A stretch of 64,000 nucleotides of DNA. It comes from Rhodospirillales bacterium. Lineage in GTDB: Bacteria; Pseudomonadota; Alphaproteobacteria; Micavibrionales; Micavibrionaceae. Both the position numbers and the translations under genes were made by a program. The stretch covers positions 868,001 through 932,000 of the forward strand of contig JACKJA010000002.1 in assembly GCA_020638175.1 (NCBI GenBank). The letters run 5' to 3'. The first letter of the stretch is position 1; each line of letters opens with the position of its first letter. Shown piece after piece: positions 8,959 to 17,282 of this stretch. The notes under the pieces were generated by a model. The model worked only from the letters and a program-made list of their open reading frames with translations. It was not told the origin of the DNA and ran no database searches.

Positions 8959-9690
8959 TTAGCCTTTAACGGCAATCCATTGTTCAATACCAACCCCGTT
9001 GGGACTTTCCAGACGGGGAACACGGACAATAACCAGTGTAACCATCAAATTGTCTGTTCTGACCTTGGCGCCTGATTGATAACTGATGACCATGGGAACC
9101 TGTACAACCCATTGATAGCGGCCTTTTACGATCCCTTCGGATTGAAGGATAGGCGCTCCTCTGGGGGCGGCCGTCACAACTTGCTGGTTTGTTTCGACCA
9201 TCTCGATAATACGCGATTTTTGCAGCGCCAGAGTAAAGCTGTCCCACCCCTGCCGTGTGAAATTACGAGACGCTTCCTGCAGGCGGCGGCGATAATCGTT
9301 GAAATTGAACGTCATAACTTCGGTTGTGGCTTGCGCCACCCATGACATCAGGGCCGGGGTGCTCAAGTTAGGCTCCATCAGGGACACCATAGGGATCAGG
9401 CGCCCATCTTCGGTCGTTGCAAAATAACGGTTTTCCGGTTGATGAGTGTGGACAACAAAAAACATCGCGGCGATCATGCCGACAATGATGAGGGCTTGAA
9501 TCAATGAGATCTTCAGCAAGGTTCTGTAACCGTCCCGATAAAAATCGTTCCGGACGATAACCGTGCTCAACCCTTTGTCGGGTTTTGGATCTTCGCTACC
9601 ACCGGCTTTTGGGTTTTCAGCCGAACGTGCGGCTTTTGGCCGTTTTATTTGGTGAGGGCTATTTGTTTTTTTTTCGCTTGTCTCAGACAT
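8959..9690 (-). CDS. dotI: Type IVB secretion protein DotI/IcmL-like
   Basis: About 243 residues. A positively charged N-terminus precedes VIVRNDFYRDGYR and a membrane helix (ALIIVGMIAAMFFVV). The periplasmic domain carries TFNFNDYRRRLQEAS, WVVQVPMVISYQSG and LVIVRVPRLESPNGVGIEQW. These are hallmarks of DotI/IcmL/TraM, a VirB8-like inner-membrane component. First gene of the dotI-H-G-F operon. The ATG at 9690 (MSETSEKK) is chosen over a TTG at 9774, because the extra 28 residues do not look conserved; neither has a strong ribosome binding site. Confidence 0.9.
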   Translation of the reverse strand: MSETSEKKTNSPHQIKRPKAARSAENPKAGGSEDPKPDKGLSTVIVRNDFYRDGYRTLLKISLIQALIIVGMIAAMFFVVHTHQPENRYFATTEDGRLIPMVSLMEPNLSTPALMSWVAQATTEVMTFNFNDYRRRLQEASRNFTRQGWDSFTLALQKSRIIEMVETNQQVVTAAPRGAPILQSEGIVKGRYQWVVQVPMVISYQSGAKVRTDNLMVTLVIVRVPRLESPNGVGIEQWIAVKG

Positions 9691-9925
9691 CTTTGCAATC
9701 AAGTCACTGTTGTTTACGTTGGGCGGTGCGAATCCATATCTAATCTGTCTAGCAGAAAGCTTATATGAACTCAAAGCGCTAAGGAAGAGTTAGCAAGAAT
9801 ATTTACAATAAAATTCGCAAAAATATGCGTAAAGGCATGATAGTTTTGTACATCCGGGCAGAGAATATGATAAAATATATAAAAGTTTAGAGAATTTTTA
9901 TCGACAAGCGGGGGCGTCAGAAAAG

Positions 9926-11251
9926 ATGAGGGGGGCCGAAGGATTAGTGGGGAATGAATTTTCCTTTATCCGGTGTTTTGGTTATGCAAAGCGTTGCCTT
10001 CGCTGTGTGTCTTTGTTTTTCCTGCTTTTTCTGCTTTTTTATGGAGCCAAGCCATCCTGGGCCTGTACGAACTGCGGGTGCGTTGCGGCAGCGCACGCCC
10101 TGACCCGCGCCCACGTGGTTATGGAACATGACACAACAAGGCTTCATGTGACCAATGAGTTTATACGTCACCGTGAGGATTTTATCATCCGTCATTATTT
10201 TCTGGGGGAGATCTTGCCGGCGATGATGCGGATGACGGAACAGCTGACGGCTGTGGCCATGCATCAGGTTCTGGGGATTGGGATGTTTCTTGATGCCAAA
10301 CAGCAACTGGAGGCACAAAGGCTGTTTCAGGTGAAAGTAGCCGAGGCGCATAAGGATTATCATTCCAGTATGCAAATGTGTTCATTTGGGACCACTGTGC
10401 GGAGCGTGGCTGCCAGCCAAAGAAATGCCGAATATAATGCCTACGCGCTTAGCGAACATTTGGTCAATCGCCAGCTGTTAAACCGGACGGCATCAAGTAA
10501 TGCCGGGCCGTCACAGGACCGGAGTGCGCGACTGGCGCAATTCCGTCAGCGTTATTGTGATAAAAAAGACGATCATGAGCAGTTTGTCGATTTTTGTCTG
10601 GCTTCGCCGCCGGCAACGATCAATCGGGATATCGACTATACGCGGGTGGTTGACCGTACGTTGACGTTGAAAGCGGACTTTTCCGATGCGGGGCTGACGT
10701 CGGATGAACAGGATATTGTCGCTTTGGCCAGCAACTTGTACGGTCACGAGGTTTTTGAGCCGATTCCGCCGGATTTCCTGAGCTATGAGAAGAATCAGCC
10801 ACTCTATCTGGATATGAGGGCTGTTGTCGCCAAGCGCAGTGTGGCGCTTAACTCGTTTGATGCCATCGTAGGGATGAGAACTGAGGGCGCTAAAACAGGG
10901 CAAACATCAGAGTTTGTCAGGGTTATCCTGCGTCATTTGGGCGTGTCGGATGGCGAGGCAGAGGAAATGTTGGGCGAATATCCAAGCTATCAGGCAATTA
11001 TGGAATTGCTGACCAAGAAAATCTATCAAGATCCCGAATTTTACACCAATTTGTACGACAAACCGGCCAATGTCGATCGTATCGGCGCATCCTTGCGCGC
11101 TATAGGGTTAATGCAGGATATGGATTTGTTCAAAAGCCACTTGCGTAACGAGATGTTGTTGTCGCAGGTGTTAGAGCTGGAGATCGATGAGCGCCAGACG
11201 AAAGTACAGAACAACATTGGTACACTGGGCACGGCGGGTAAAAGGCAGTAA
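9926..11251 (+). CDS. Exported paralog family, copy 1 (function unknown)
   Basis: 441 residues, first of five tandem paralogs. A signal peptide (about 28-46) ends at SWA, and the mature protein begins with Cys in CTNCGC. The body is mostly helical. It carries the family blocks MRMTEQLTAVAMHQ (101-114), AHKDYH (141-146), MCSFGT (151-156), a YC/FC cysteine pair, DEQDIVALASNLYGH, AKRSVALNSFDAIVGM, and a C-terminal block PSYQAIMELLTKKIYQDPEF followed by NLYDKPANV. I do not recognise the family. It is divergent from dotI and leads an apparent operon through 17197. Periplasmic or surface location is inferred. Confidence 0.85.
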   Translation: MRGAEGLVGNEFSFIRCFGYAKRCLRCVSLFFLLFLLFYGAKPSWACTNCGCVAAAHALTRAHVVMEHDTTRLHVTNEFIRHREDFIIRHYFLGEILPAMMRMTEQLTAVAMHQVLGIGMFLDAKQQLEAQRLFQVKVAEAHKDYHSSMQMCSFGTTVRSVAASQRNAEYNAYALSEHLVNRQLLNRTASSNAGPSQDRSARLAQFRQRYCDKKDDHEQFVDFCLASPPATINRDIDYTRVVDRTLTLKADFSDAGLTSDEQDIVALASNLYGHEVFEPIPPDFLSYEKNQPLYLDMRAVVAKRSVALNSFDAIVGMRTEGAKTGQTSEFVRVILRHLGVSDGEAEEMLGEYPSYQAIMELLTKKIYQDPEFYTNLYDKPANVDRIGASLRAIGLMQDMDLFKSHLRNEMLLSQVLELEIDERQTKVQNNIGTLGTAGKRQ

Positions 11252-11302
11252 CGGATGAATGTAAAGGACTGTGAATTACAAAAGATGTCCGGAAGGGGCG
11301 TA

Positions 11303-12586
11303 ATGGCAAGGTTTTTGACGACCTTGATGGCTGTCTGGCTGTTTTTTGCGCCGCAGCCGGCGCAGGCTTGTGTTTTCTGCGCCTGTGTTCCCGCCGCGAA
11401 CAATATGCCGAAAACGACGGATCTGGTGCATACCGAGCATGCCGATTTGCGTGAGCTGATTACCCGCGAATTTCGAGATCATAGACTGTGGCTTTTGGAT
11501 GTTGTCTTCCTTGAATATCTGTTACCGGCGATGATGCGGATGACGGAACAGCTGACGGCTGTGGCCATGCATCAGGTTCTGGCTGTCGGCATGTTCCTCG
11601 ATGCCAAGCAGCAACTGGAAGCGGAAAGGCTGTTTCAGCAAAAAGTGGCTGAAGCCCACAAAGACTATCAGTCTAGTTTCGATATGTGTGTAATTGGAAC
11701 GAACATGGGCTCCTTGGCGCATACGGAGCGGCGGGCGGAGCTGACGGCTCATGTTTTAAGTCAGCGATCACAGGACCGGCAAATGGGGGCGGCAAACAGC
11801 AATGCCTCCGAAGGCGTTAAAGAGGATATTGAGGGGCGCTATGAGCAGTTTTTAACACGTTATTGCCATTCCAAGGATAACGACGAAAACTTCATCGAAA
11901 TATGTCCGGTCAGTGCGCCAGAAAAAACAAGGAACAAGGATGTCAGCTACGGCCAGACGGTAGACAGTGTATGGACTCTGGATATTGATTTTTCAGATAA
12001 TGTGTTAACCGATGATGAGCAAGACATTTTTGCGTTGGCCAGTAATCTTTATGCAAGCCGTGTGCCCACCCGTTTCCCGGAAGTAGCCCTTCAGGATCCG
12101 GATAAACAGCAATTCTTGCTTGATATGCGTTCCGTTATCGCCAAGCGCAGTGTTGCCGAGCATGCTTTTAACTCTATCGTGGGGATGAAAGCCATAGGAC
12201 ATCTTGATTCCAAGGATGTTGTGGGTGAATACATGGTTCGTGCGCTGGAGCAGTTTGACATTGCGCGTCCCGAAGCGATCGAGATATTAGGGCATGATGC
12301 GGGCGGCAATGTCCGGCCCAGCTATTACGCCCAGATGGAAGTATTAACCCGGAAGATATATCAGGAACCGGATTTCTATACCAACCTGTATGACACGCCG
12401 ACCAACATTGACCGGAAATATGCCGCTATGCAGGCGATAGGGTTGATGCAGGACTTCGATACGCTCCAGAGCTACCTGCGGACTGAATCCATGTTATCGG
12501 TTCTGGTCGAGGTCGAACTGTCTAAACTGCAGGAAAAAGTACAAAATACAATCGGTGAATCTAACAACGCCGGCAAACGGGAGTAA
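11303..12586 (+). CDS. Exported paralog family, copy 2 (function unknown)
   Basis: About 427 residues from the chosen ATG, which follows a GGAAGGGG ribosome binding site and opens directly into a compact signal peptide ending AQA. An in-frame ATG at 11255 is possible. The mature N-terminus starts with the Cys motif CVFCAC. All family blocks are present: MRMTEQLTAVAMHQ, AHKDYQ (His replaced by Gln at the last position), MCVIGTN, YCHSKDND...ICPVS, DEQDIFALASNLY, AKRSVAEHAFNSIVGM and PSYYAQMEVLTRKIYQEP. A 58-base stretch (11525-11582) is identical to copy 1 (10217-10274). Confidence 0.85.
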   Translation: MARFLTTLMAVWLFFAPQPAQACVFCACVPAANNMPKTTDLVHTEHADLRELITREFRDHRLWLLDVVFLEYLLPAMMRMTEQLTAVAMHQVLAVGMFLDAKQQLEAERLFQQKVAEAHKDYQSSFDMCVIGTNMGSLAHTERRAELTAHVLSQRSQDRQMGAANSNASEGVKEDIEGRYEQFLTRYCHSKDNDENFIEICPVSAPEKTRNKDVSYGQTVDSVWTLDIDFSDNVLTDDEQDIFALASNLYASRVPTRFPEVALQDPDKQQFLLDMRSVIAKRSVAEHAFNSIVGMKAIGHLDSKDVVGEYMVRALEQFDIARPEAIEILGHDAGGNVRPSYYAQMEVLTRKIYQEPDFYTNLYDTPTNIDRKYAAMQAIGLMQDFDTLQSYLRTESMLSVLVEVELSKLQEKVQNTIGESNNAGKRE

Positions 12587-12595
12587 CGGAACTAT

Positions 12596-13951
12596 ATGAA
12601 ACGGAACAAAACCACATTCCAATCCGGCTTTCAAAAGACCGCTCTGGTCTTTGCTGTGCTGGTTTTTGTCGTGGTTGTGATACCGGCTTCTACGGCTTGG
12701 GCTTGTTGTGGCTGCATTGATGCGGCGCATGAGGCAACAAGGGGAACGCCGCCGGGCGCCCGCGGGGCGTCTGGTCCCAGGGGACCAGCGGTCGGCGCTG
12801 CGAATTCCATTAGTAAACAGCACGAAAAAACACGTCACCATGTGACCAAGGAATTTCAGAAGCATCAGATATGGCTGATGGATGATTTCTTTAGAGAGTA
12901 TGTTTTGATTGCCTTGATGCGCATGACAGAACAAATGACTGCGGTGGCTATGCACCAGATGCTGGCTGTGGGTATGTTTCTGGATGCCAAGCATCAACTG
13001 GAAACCCAGTTGATTTTTCAGGATTTGGTTTCTCAGGCACACAAGGATTACCACTCCAGCATGGGGATGTGCGTTATTGGCACCAATGTCCGGTCGATCG
13101 CGGCGGCTGACCGCAACGCGGAGCTGACGACTCATGTCTTGAGCCAGCGGGCGCTGGATCGCCATTTGGGGAACGCTGATGTGGGCGCAGCCGTTGGCCC
13201 CATTCAGGATCGTAAAGGCCGTCTGGAGCAGTTCATAGCCCATTATTGTGATGTCAAAGATGACGATGGTGGCCTGTTAAGGCTTTGTACGGCCAGCGCT
13301 CCGGCGAAGTCCGTTAATAAGGATGTGAACTATGCTCGCACGGTCGGATATCCCCGCACCCTCGAAATTGATTTTTCAGATAATGTACTGACCGATGATG
13401 AGCGTGATGTTTTCGCACTGGGTAGCAATCTGTACGGTCACGATGTTTTTAGCCGCATAAGCCGGGATGCCTTGGGGGTATACGAAAACCAGCCTGTTTA
13501 TATGGATGTGCGGGCGATTACGGCCAAGCGCAGTGTTGCGGAAAACTCATTTAATGCCATCGTCGGGATGAAAGCGCGTGGAACGCTAGGGTCTGAAGAC
13601 ACAGCCCAGTACATGTATGAAATCATGGAACAACTGCAAGGCATTACAGCGGGCGAAGCGGAAGTGATGATCGGAAAACGGCCCAGCTATTATGCCCAGA
13701 TAGAACTGCTGGCCCAAAAACTGTATCAGGATCCCGAGTTTTACACGAATCTGTACGACAAGCCGACAAACGTCCTGCGTAAGGATGTCTCGATGCAGGC
13801 CATTAACCTGATGCTGGACCGCGATCTTTATAACAGCGAACTGCGTTCCGAAGCGATGATGGCTGTCTTGCTCGAGATGGAACTGACCAAATATCAGGAT
13901 ACGATTAAAAACAGGATCGCCAATATCAGCGACCGCAATAAAGAAAATTGA
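12596..13951 (+). CDS. Exported paralog family, copy 3, with collagen-like insert
   Basis: 451 residues. The signal peptide (hydrophobic stretch about 15-33) ends at AWA, and the mature N-terminus begins CCGC. It differs from its sisters by a Gly/Pro-rich insert near residues 50-66 with four consecutive collagen-like triplets (GAR GAS GPR GPA). The family core follows: MRMTEQMTAVAMHQ, AHKDYHSSMGMC, VIGTNVRS, YCDVKDDDGG...LCTAS, DERDVFALGSNLYGH, AKRSVAENSFNAIVGM and PSYYAQIELLAQKLYQDPEF. It lies 9 bases after copy 2 and overlaps the next gene by one base. Confidence 0.85.
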   Translation: MKRNKTTFQSGFQKTALVFAVLVFVVVVIPASTAWACCGCIDAAHEATRGTPPGARGASGPRGPAVGAANSISKQHEKTRHHVTKEFQKHQIWLMDDFFREYVLIALMRMTEQMTAVAMHQMLAVGMFLDAKHQLETQLIFQDLVSQAHKDYHSSMGMCVIGTNVRSIAAADRNAELTTHVLSQRALDRHLGNADVGAAVGPIQDRKGRLEQFIAHYCDVKDDDGGLLRLCTASAPAKSVNKDVNYARTVGYPRTLEIDFSDNVLTDDERDVFALGSNLYGHDVFSRISRDALGVYENQPVYMDVRAITAKRSVAENSFNAIVGMKARGTLGSEDTAQYMYEIMEQLQGITAGEAEVMIGKRPSYYAQIELLAQKLYQDPEFYTNLYDKPTNVLRKDVSMQAINLMLDRDLYNSELRSEAMMAVLLEMELTKYQDTIKNRIANISDRNKEN

Positions 13952-15300
13952 TGGGTAATAAAGGGATGAGCAGCAATACGCAACAGACAATAAGACAGCG
14001 GATCAGGAGAAAACTATGCTCCTGGCTGGCCGTTGCTGTTTTATTGACGGCGTGGCTTGTGCCGACGGATTCGTTTGCCTGTTGCCTTATCTGTCCGGAT
14101 TGTACGTGTGTTGCGATTCCTCATGACATTTTGCGAACGACCGTTATCTCGCCCGAACACGGGACAACCCGCCTGCACTTTGATATTGAAATGCTGAGGC
14201 ATCAAGAATGGCTGGACGATGTTTTGCTGGAACAACATATCCTGCCGGCGATGATGCGGATGACCGAGCAGTTAACGGCGGTCGGCATGCACCAGATTCT
14301 GGGCATAGGCATGCTGTTGGATGCCAAACACCAGCTGGAAACCCAGTTGATTTTTCAGGATTTGGTGACACAGGCTCATAAGGATTATCACCCCAGTATG
14401 GGCATGTGTAAGTTCGGAACCAATGTCCGCTCGCTCGCGGCGGCTGACCGCAATGCCGATTTGACGGCCTTTGCCCTGAGCCAGAGATCGCAGGACCGTC
14501 AATCCGGGAACGTGAACGTGAACGCGGGGGTCGGCCCCAAGGAAGACCGTGAAGGGCGTCTGGAGCAGTTCAAAGAGTATTTTTGTGACGTGAATGATAA
14601 TAACCGGTTGGGGGCGGATACCGGATTTACGCTGATTTGCAACCCGGCGCCGGGCGCCGCGACAATCAACCGCGATATTGATTTTACCCGCTTTATTGCC
14701 CAGACGAGAACGCTGGATATGGATTTGTCCGATGGGACGCTGACCGAGGACGAGCGCGCTGTTTTCGCCTTGGCCAGCAATCTGTACAGCCACGATGTGT
14801 TCCCGCGTCTGAGCAAAAATGTCCTGACCGTTTATGAAACGCAGCAAAGATATCTGGATTTGCGCTCTGTTATGGCCAAGCGCAGCGTGGTGGAAAATTC
14901 ATTTAATGCCATTGCCGCCATGAAAACTTCCGGCACGGATATATCAGAGGATACCGCTGAGTTTATGCAGGTTATTCTGATTGACCTGGGGATGAGTCCG
15001 GCGGAGGCCAAAGAAATTTTGGGTAAACGGCCAAGCTATCTGGCCCAGCTTGAGATATTGGCTAAGAAAATTTATCAAAGCCCGGATTTTTACGTCAATC
15101 TGTACGACAAGCCGGTGAATGTCCGGCGAAAAATCGTGGCGATGCAGGCTATCGGCTTGATGCTTGACCGCGATATCTATAACAGTTATGTCCGCAGCGA
15201 AGCGCTTATGTCTGTGCTTCTTGAATTGCGGCTAATCAAAAAACAGGAAGCTGTTCAAAACCTTATGAAGAAAATGAAACCGGAGGAGTCGGCGCGATGA
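13951..15300 (+). CDS. Exported paralog family, copy 4 (function unknown)
   Basis: 449 residues. The ATG overlaps the stop of copy 3 (TGATG), which suggests coupled translation; TTG at 13948 is an alternative. The signal peptide ends at SFA, and the mature N-terminus has the most cysteines of the family (CCLICPDCTC). The core blocks are MRMTEQLTAVGMHQ, AHKDYHPSMGMC, KFGTNVRSLAA, FCDVND...LICNPAPG, DERAVFALASNLYSH, AKRSVVENSFNAI and PSYLAQLEILAKKIYQSPDF. It is closest to copy 3, with which it shares a 32-base identical run over the LETQLIFQDL codons. Confidence 0.85.
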   Translation: MGNKGMSSNTQQTIRQRIRRKLCSWLAVAVLLTAWLVPTDSFACCLICPDCTCVAIPHDILRTTVISPEHGTTRLHFDIEMLRHQEWLDDVLLEQHILPAMMRMTEQLTAVGMHQILGIGMLLDAKHQLETQLIFQDLVTQAHKDYHPSMGMCKFGTNVRSLAAADRNADLTAFALSQRSQDRQSGNVNVNAGVGPKEDREGRLEQFKEYFCDVNDNNRLGADTGFTLICNPAPGAATINRDIDFTRFIAQTRTLDMDLSDGTLTEDERAVFALASNLYSHDVFPRLSKNVLTVYETQQRYLDLRSVMAKRSVVENSFNAIAAMKTSGTDISEDTAEFMQVILIDLGMSPAEAKEILGKRPSYLAQLEILAKKIYQSPDFYVNLYDKPVNVRRKIVAMQAIGLMLDRDIYNSYVRSEALMSVLLELRLIKKQEAVQNLMKKMKPEESAR

Positions 15301-15962
15301 TGATATCCTCTAAACCCGTTGTTTTCTGTATGCTGGCTTTGCTGGGCGTCTTTGTGGTTTTCACGCCGGCACAGGCGGCGGAGACCTACAAACAAAGATT
15401 ATCCGATCTGAAAGAGCTGTCAGAACAAATGACGGCAACCGTCAATGCCACGGACAAGGCAATGCGCGCCTTGGGCGGGGCGCCGGATGCCGGCATCATC
15501 CGGGACATCAAAAAGGATCTGCAGGGCGTCCGCAATACGCGCGGCAGTCTGAGCCGGATGGATGTCCACTATGATAAATTTTGTGATGAACCCGATCCGG
15601 AAGCGGCCTTGGGCGAAGCCATACAAAAAATGGCGGAAGGAAGCGGCCCGTTGAAGGAGCATGTGCGTTTGCTCTCGTCTCACACGGCCTTGTTGCAGAA
15701 AAAAGCCATGGAAACCGGGAAAACGGCGGTCGAGAAAGCGCCGCGCAGCAAGAGAACAGCCGAAAAACAAAAAGAATTGAACGAGATGGTTATGACGTTG
15801 GGCCAGCAGAATAATGCTATACGCGCGGCGGTGATTGGCGTGTCCGCCGGCTATATGCAGGGCCGGGACGGAGAGATAAATTGTCTGGTTCGCGACAAAA
15901 TTTCAGAGGATTTACAGCCGTATATTGACGAAGTTATAAAAAGACGGGAGGCACGCCAATGA
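15297..15962 (+). CDS. Exported coiled-coil protein inside the paralog array
   Basis: 221 residues, not a member of the flanking family. A signal peptide (about 1-28, ending AQAAET) precedes an almost wholly helical protein with heptad-like stretches (KQRLSDLKELSEQMTATV; KELNEMVMTLGQQNN). Only two cysteines remain in the mature chain (FCDEPD; NCLVRDK). It begins with an ATGA overlap with copy 4, behind a GGAGGAG ribosome binding site, and its own stop overlaps copy 5 by ATGA, so it belongs to the same translational unit. Function unknown; a partner or chaperone of the paralogs is an inference from the tight coupling. Confidence 0.82.
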   Translation: MMISSKPVVFCMLALLGVFVVFTPAQAAETYKQRLSDLKELSEQMTATVNATDKAMRALGGAPDAGIIRDIKKDLQGVRNTRGSLSRMDVHYDKFCDEPDPEAALGEAIQKMAEGSGPLKEHVRLLSSHTALLQKKAMETGKTAVEKAPRSKRTAEKQKELNEMVMTLGQQNNAIRAAVIGVSAGYMQGRDGEINCLVRDKISEDLQPYIDEVIKRREARQ

Positions 15963-17197
15963 TTTCCCGGCATAAATCAGGACAAAGAAAACAATGGTTG
16001 TCGGTATCAAAGATGGCAAGAATCGCCGTTTTGACATTGGGGCTGCTTTGTCTTTTGGGATCGCAGCCGGCGAAGGCTTTGCCGGGCGGTATAGGCGTGG
16101 CGCTGGTTGATGCGGGCCACTATAACCATGTTCTTCATCTGTTAAAGGAGAACTATATCAAAGCCCTGATGCGGATGACCGAACAGTTTACGGCAGTCAT
16201 GATGCATCAAACGCTGGCGGTCGGTATGTTCTTTGATGCCAAGCATCAGCTGGAAACAGAGCGGCTGTTCCAGCAACTAGTGGCAGAGGCCCATAAAGAT
16301 TATCATTCCGACATTCAGATGTGCCGTTTCGGAACGAATATGCGCTCGCTGGCAGCGTCTGAGCGCCGGAGCGAAACGAATGCGTTTATCCTTAACCGGG
16401 CGCTGGAAGACCGCGAATTCATGACTCGTAACTCGGTGGGGATGGCCGGGGAAGCGCTTGACCTGAATATGCGTCTTGAGAAATTCAAAACGACCTACTG
16501 CGATATCAAAGACGACCATGAACAACTCGACTTGTTGTGCGGTGGTTCCAGCGGTCCGGAGGAACGGGTTAACAAGGATGTCGATTTCACACGAACTCTG
16601 GACAATACATATACGCTCAAGTTTGATCTGACCGATGCGGCGGTCACGCCGGACGAAGAAGATATTATGGCTCTGTCTTATAATTTGTTCTCTCATCGCG
16701 GGTTTGATCCTTTTGCGCGCGAGCTTCTGAAGAAGGAAGAAACCAAGGATGAGCTTATGGATACGCGCTCCGTCCATGCCATTCGAAGCGTAGCCCGGAA
16801 CAGTTTCGCCCATCAGGTCGGCATGCGGGCGGAAGGCGATCCGGAAGTCAAAGACTTCATCAAAAAGATCATGGAAGAACTCGGCGTGCCTTTGGCGCAA
16901 ATAGATCCGATCTTGGGTGAAAATCCCAGCTATTACGCCCAGATGGAGATGCTGACCAAGAAAATGTATCAAAACCCTAATTTCTATACCAACTTGTATA
17001 CCACGCCGGCCAATGTGAAGCGTATCGGGGCATCAATCAAGGCGCTGAAGATGATGCAAGACCGTGATCGCTTTGAATCGTCGCTGCGCCGCGAAATGAT
17101 GATTTCCCTTATGCTGGAACTGAAATTGCGCGAGTTGCAGCAAGACGTAAACAACGAAATGTTCCGCGGTCTGGCGCGTGATATCGCCGACGATTAA
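15959..17197 (+). CDS. Exported paralog family, copy 5, lacking the N-terminal Cys motif
   Basis: 412 residues, shortest and most divergent member. GGGAGG lies 8 bases before the ATG, and the start overlaps the previous stop. The signal peptide ends AKA and the mature N-terminus has no cysteines, unlike copies 1-4. The core retains MRMTEQFTAVMMHQ, AHKDYHSDIQMC, RFGTNMRSLAA, YCDIKDD...LLCGG, DEEDIMALSYNLFSH, IRSVARNSF, and PSYYAQMEMLTKKMYQNPNF. The three internal family cysteines are kept. The loss of the Cys head suggests a distinct position or role in the same assembly. Confidence 0.83.
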   Translation: MISRHKSGQRKQWLSVSKMARIAVLTLGLLCLLGSQPAKALPGGIGVALVDAGHYNHVLHLLKENYIKALMRMTEQFTAVMMHQTLAVGMFFDAKHQLETERLFQQLVAEAHKDYHSDIQMCRFGTNMRSLAASERRSETNAFILNRALEDREFMTRNSVGMAGEALDLNMRLEKFKTTYCDIKDDHEQLDLLCGGSSGPEERVNKDVDFTRTLDNTYTLKFDLTDAAVTPDEEDIMALSYNLFSHRGFDPFARELLKKEETKDELMDTRSVHAIRSVARNSFAHQVGMRAEGDPEVKDFIKKIMEELGVPLAQIDPILGENPSYYAQMEMLTKKMYQNPNFYTNLYTTPANVKRIGASIKALKMMQDRDRFESSLRREMMISLMLELKLRELQQDVNNEMFRGLARDIADD

Positions 17198-17213
17198 CCC
17201 TTTATTCCCGATC

Positions 17214-17230
17214 TGGCATTCCTTTTGCAT
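17214..17230 (+). promoter_or_regulatory. Sigma-54-type promoter for flgK
   Basis: TGGCATTCCTTTTGCAT fits the -24/-12 consensus (TGGCAC-N5-TTGCA): the GG at 17215-17216 and GC at 17227-17228 are separated by exactly 10 bases. It lies about 54 bases before the flgK start, behind the end of the paralog array. Sigma-54 control of late flagellar genes is known in alphaproteobacteria such as Caulobacter. The right half of the element also forms a perfect 12-base inverted repeat with 17267-17278. Confidence 0.72.
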
Positions 17231-17282
17231 AGAGATATTCAGGAAAAGAAATTGACCTGTTAACCGTGCAAAAGGAATAGAC

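Noticed and set aside
9775..9925. Divergent promoters between dotI and the paralog array
   Set aside because: The stretch is AT-rich and promoters are expected, but the best -35/-10 pair (TTGTAC-N17-GATAAA) is too weak to list.
9926..17197. Flagellin or VirB5 identity for the five-paralog family
   Set aside because: The helical, exported nature would allow it, but none of the diagnostic flagellin or VirB5 motifs is visible, so no name is given.
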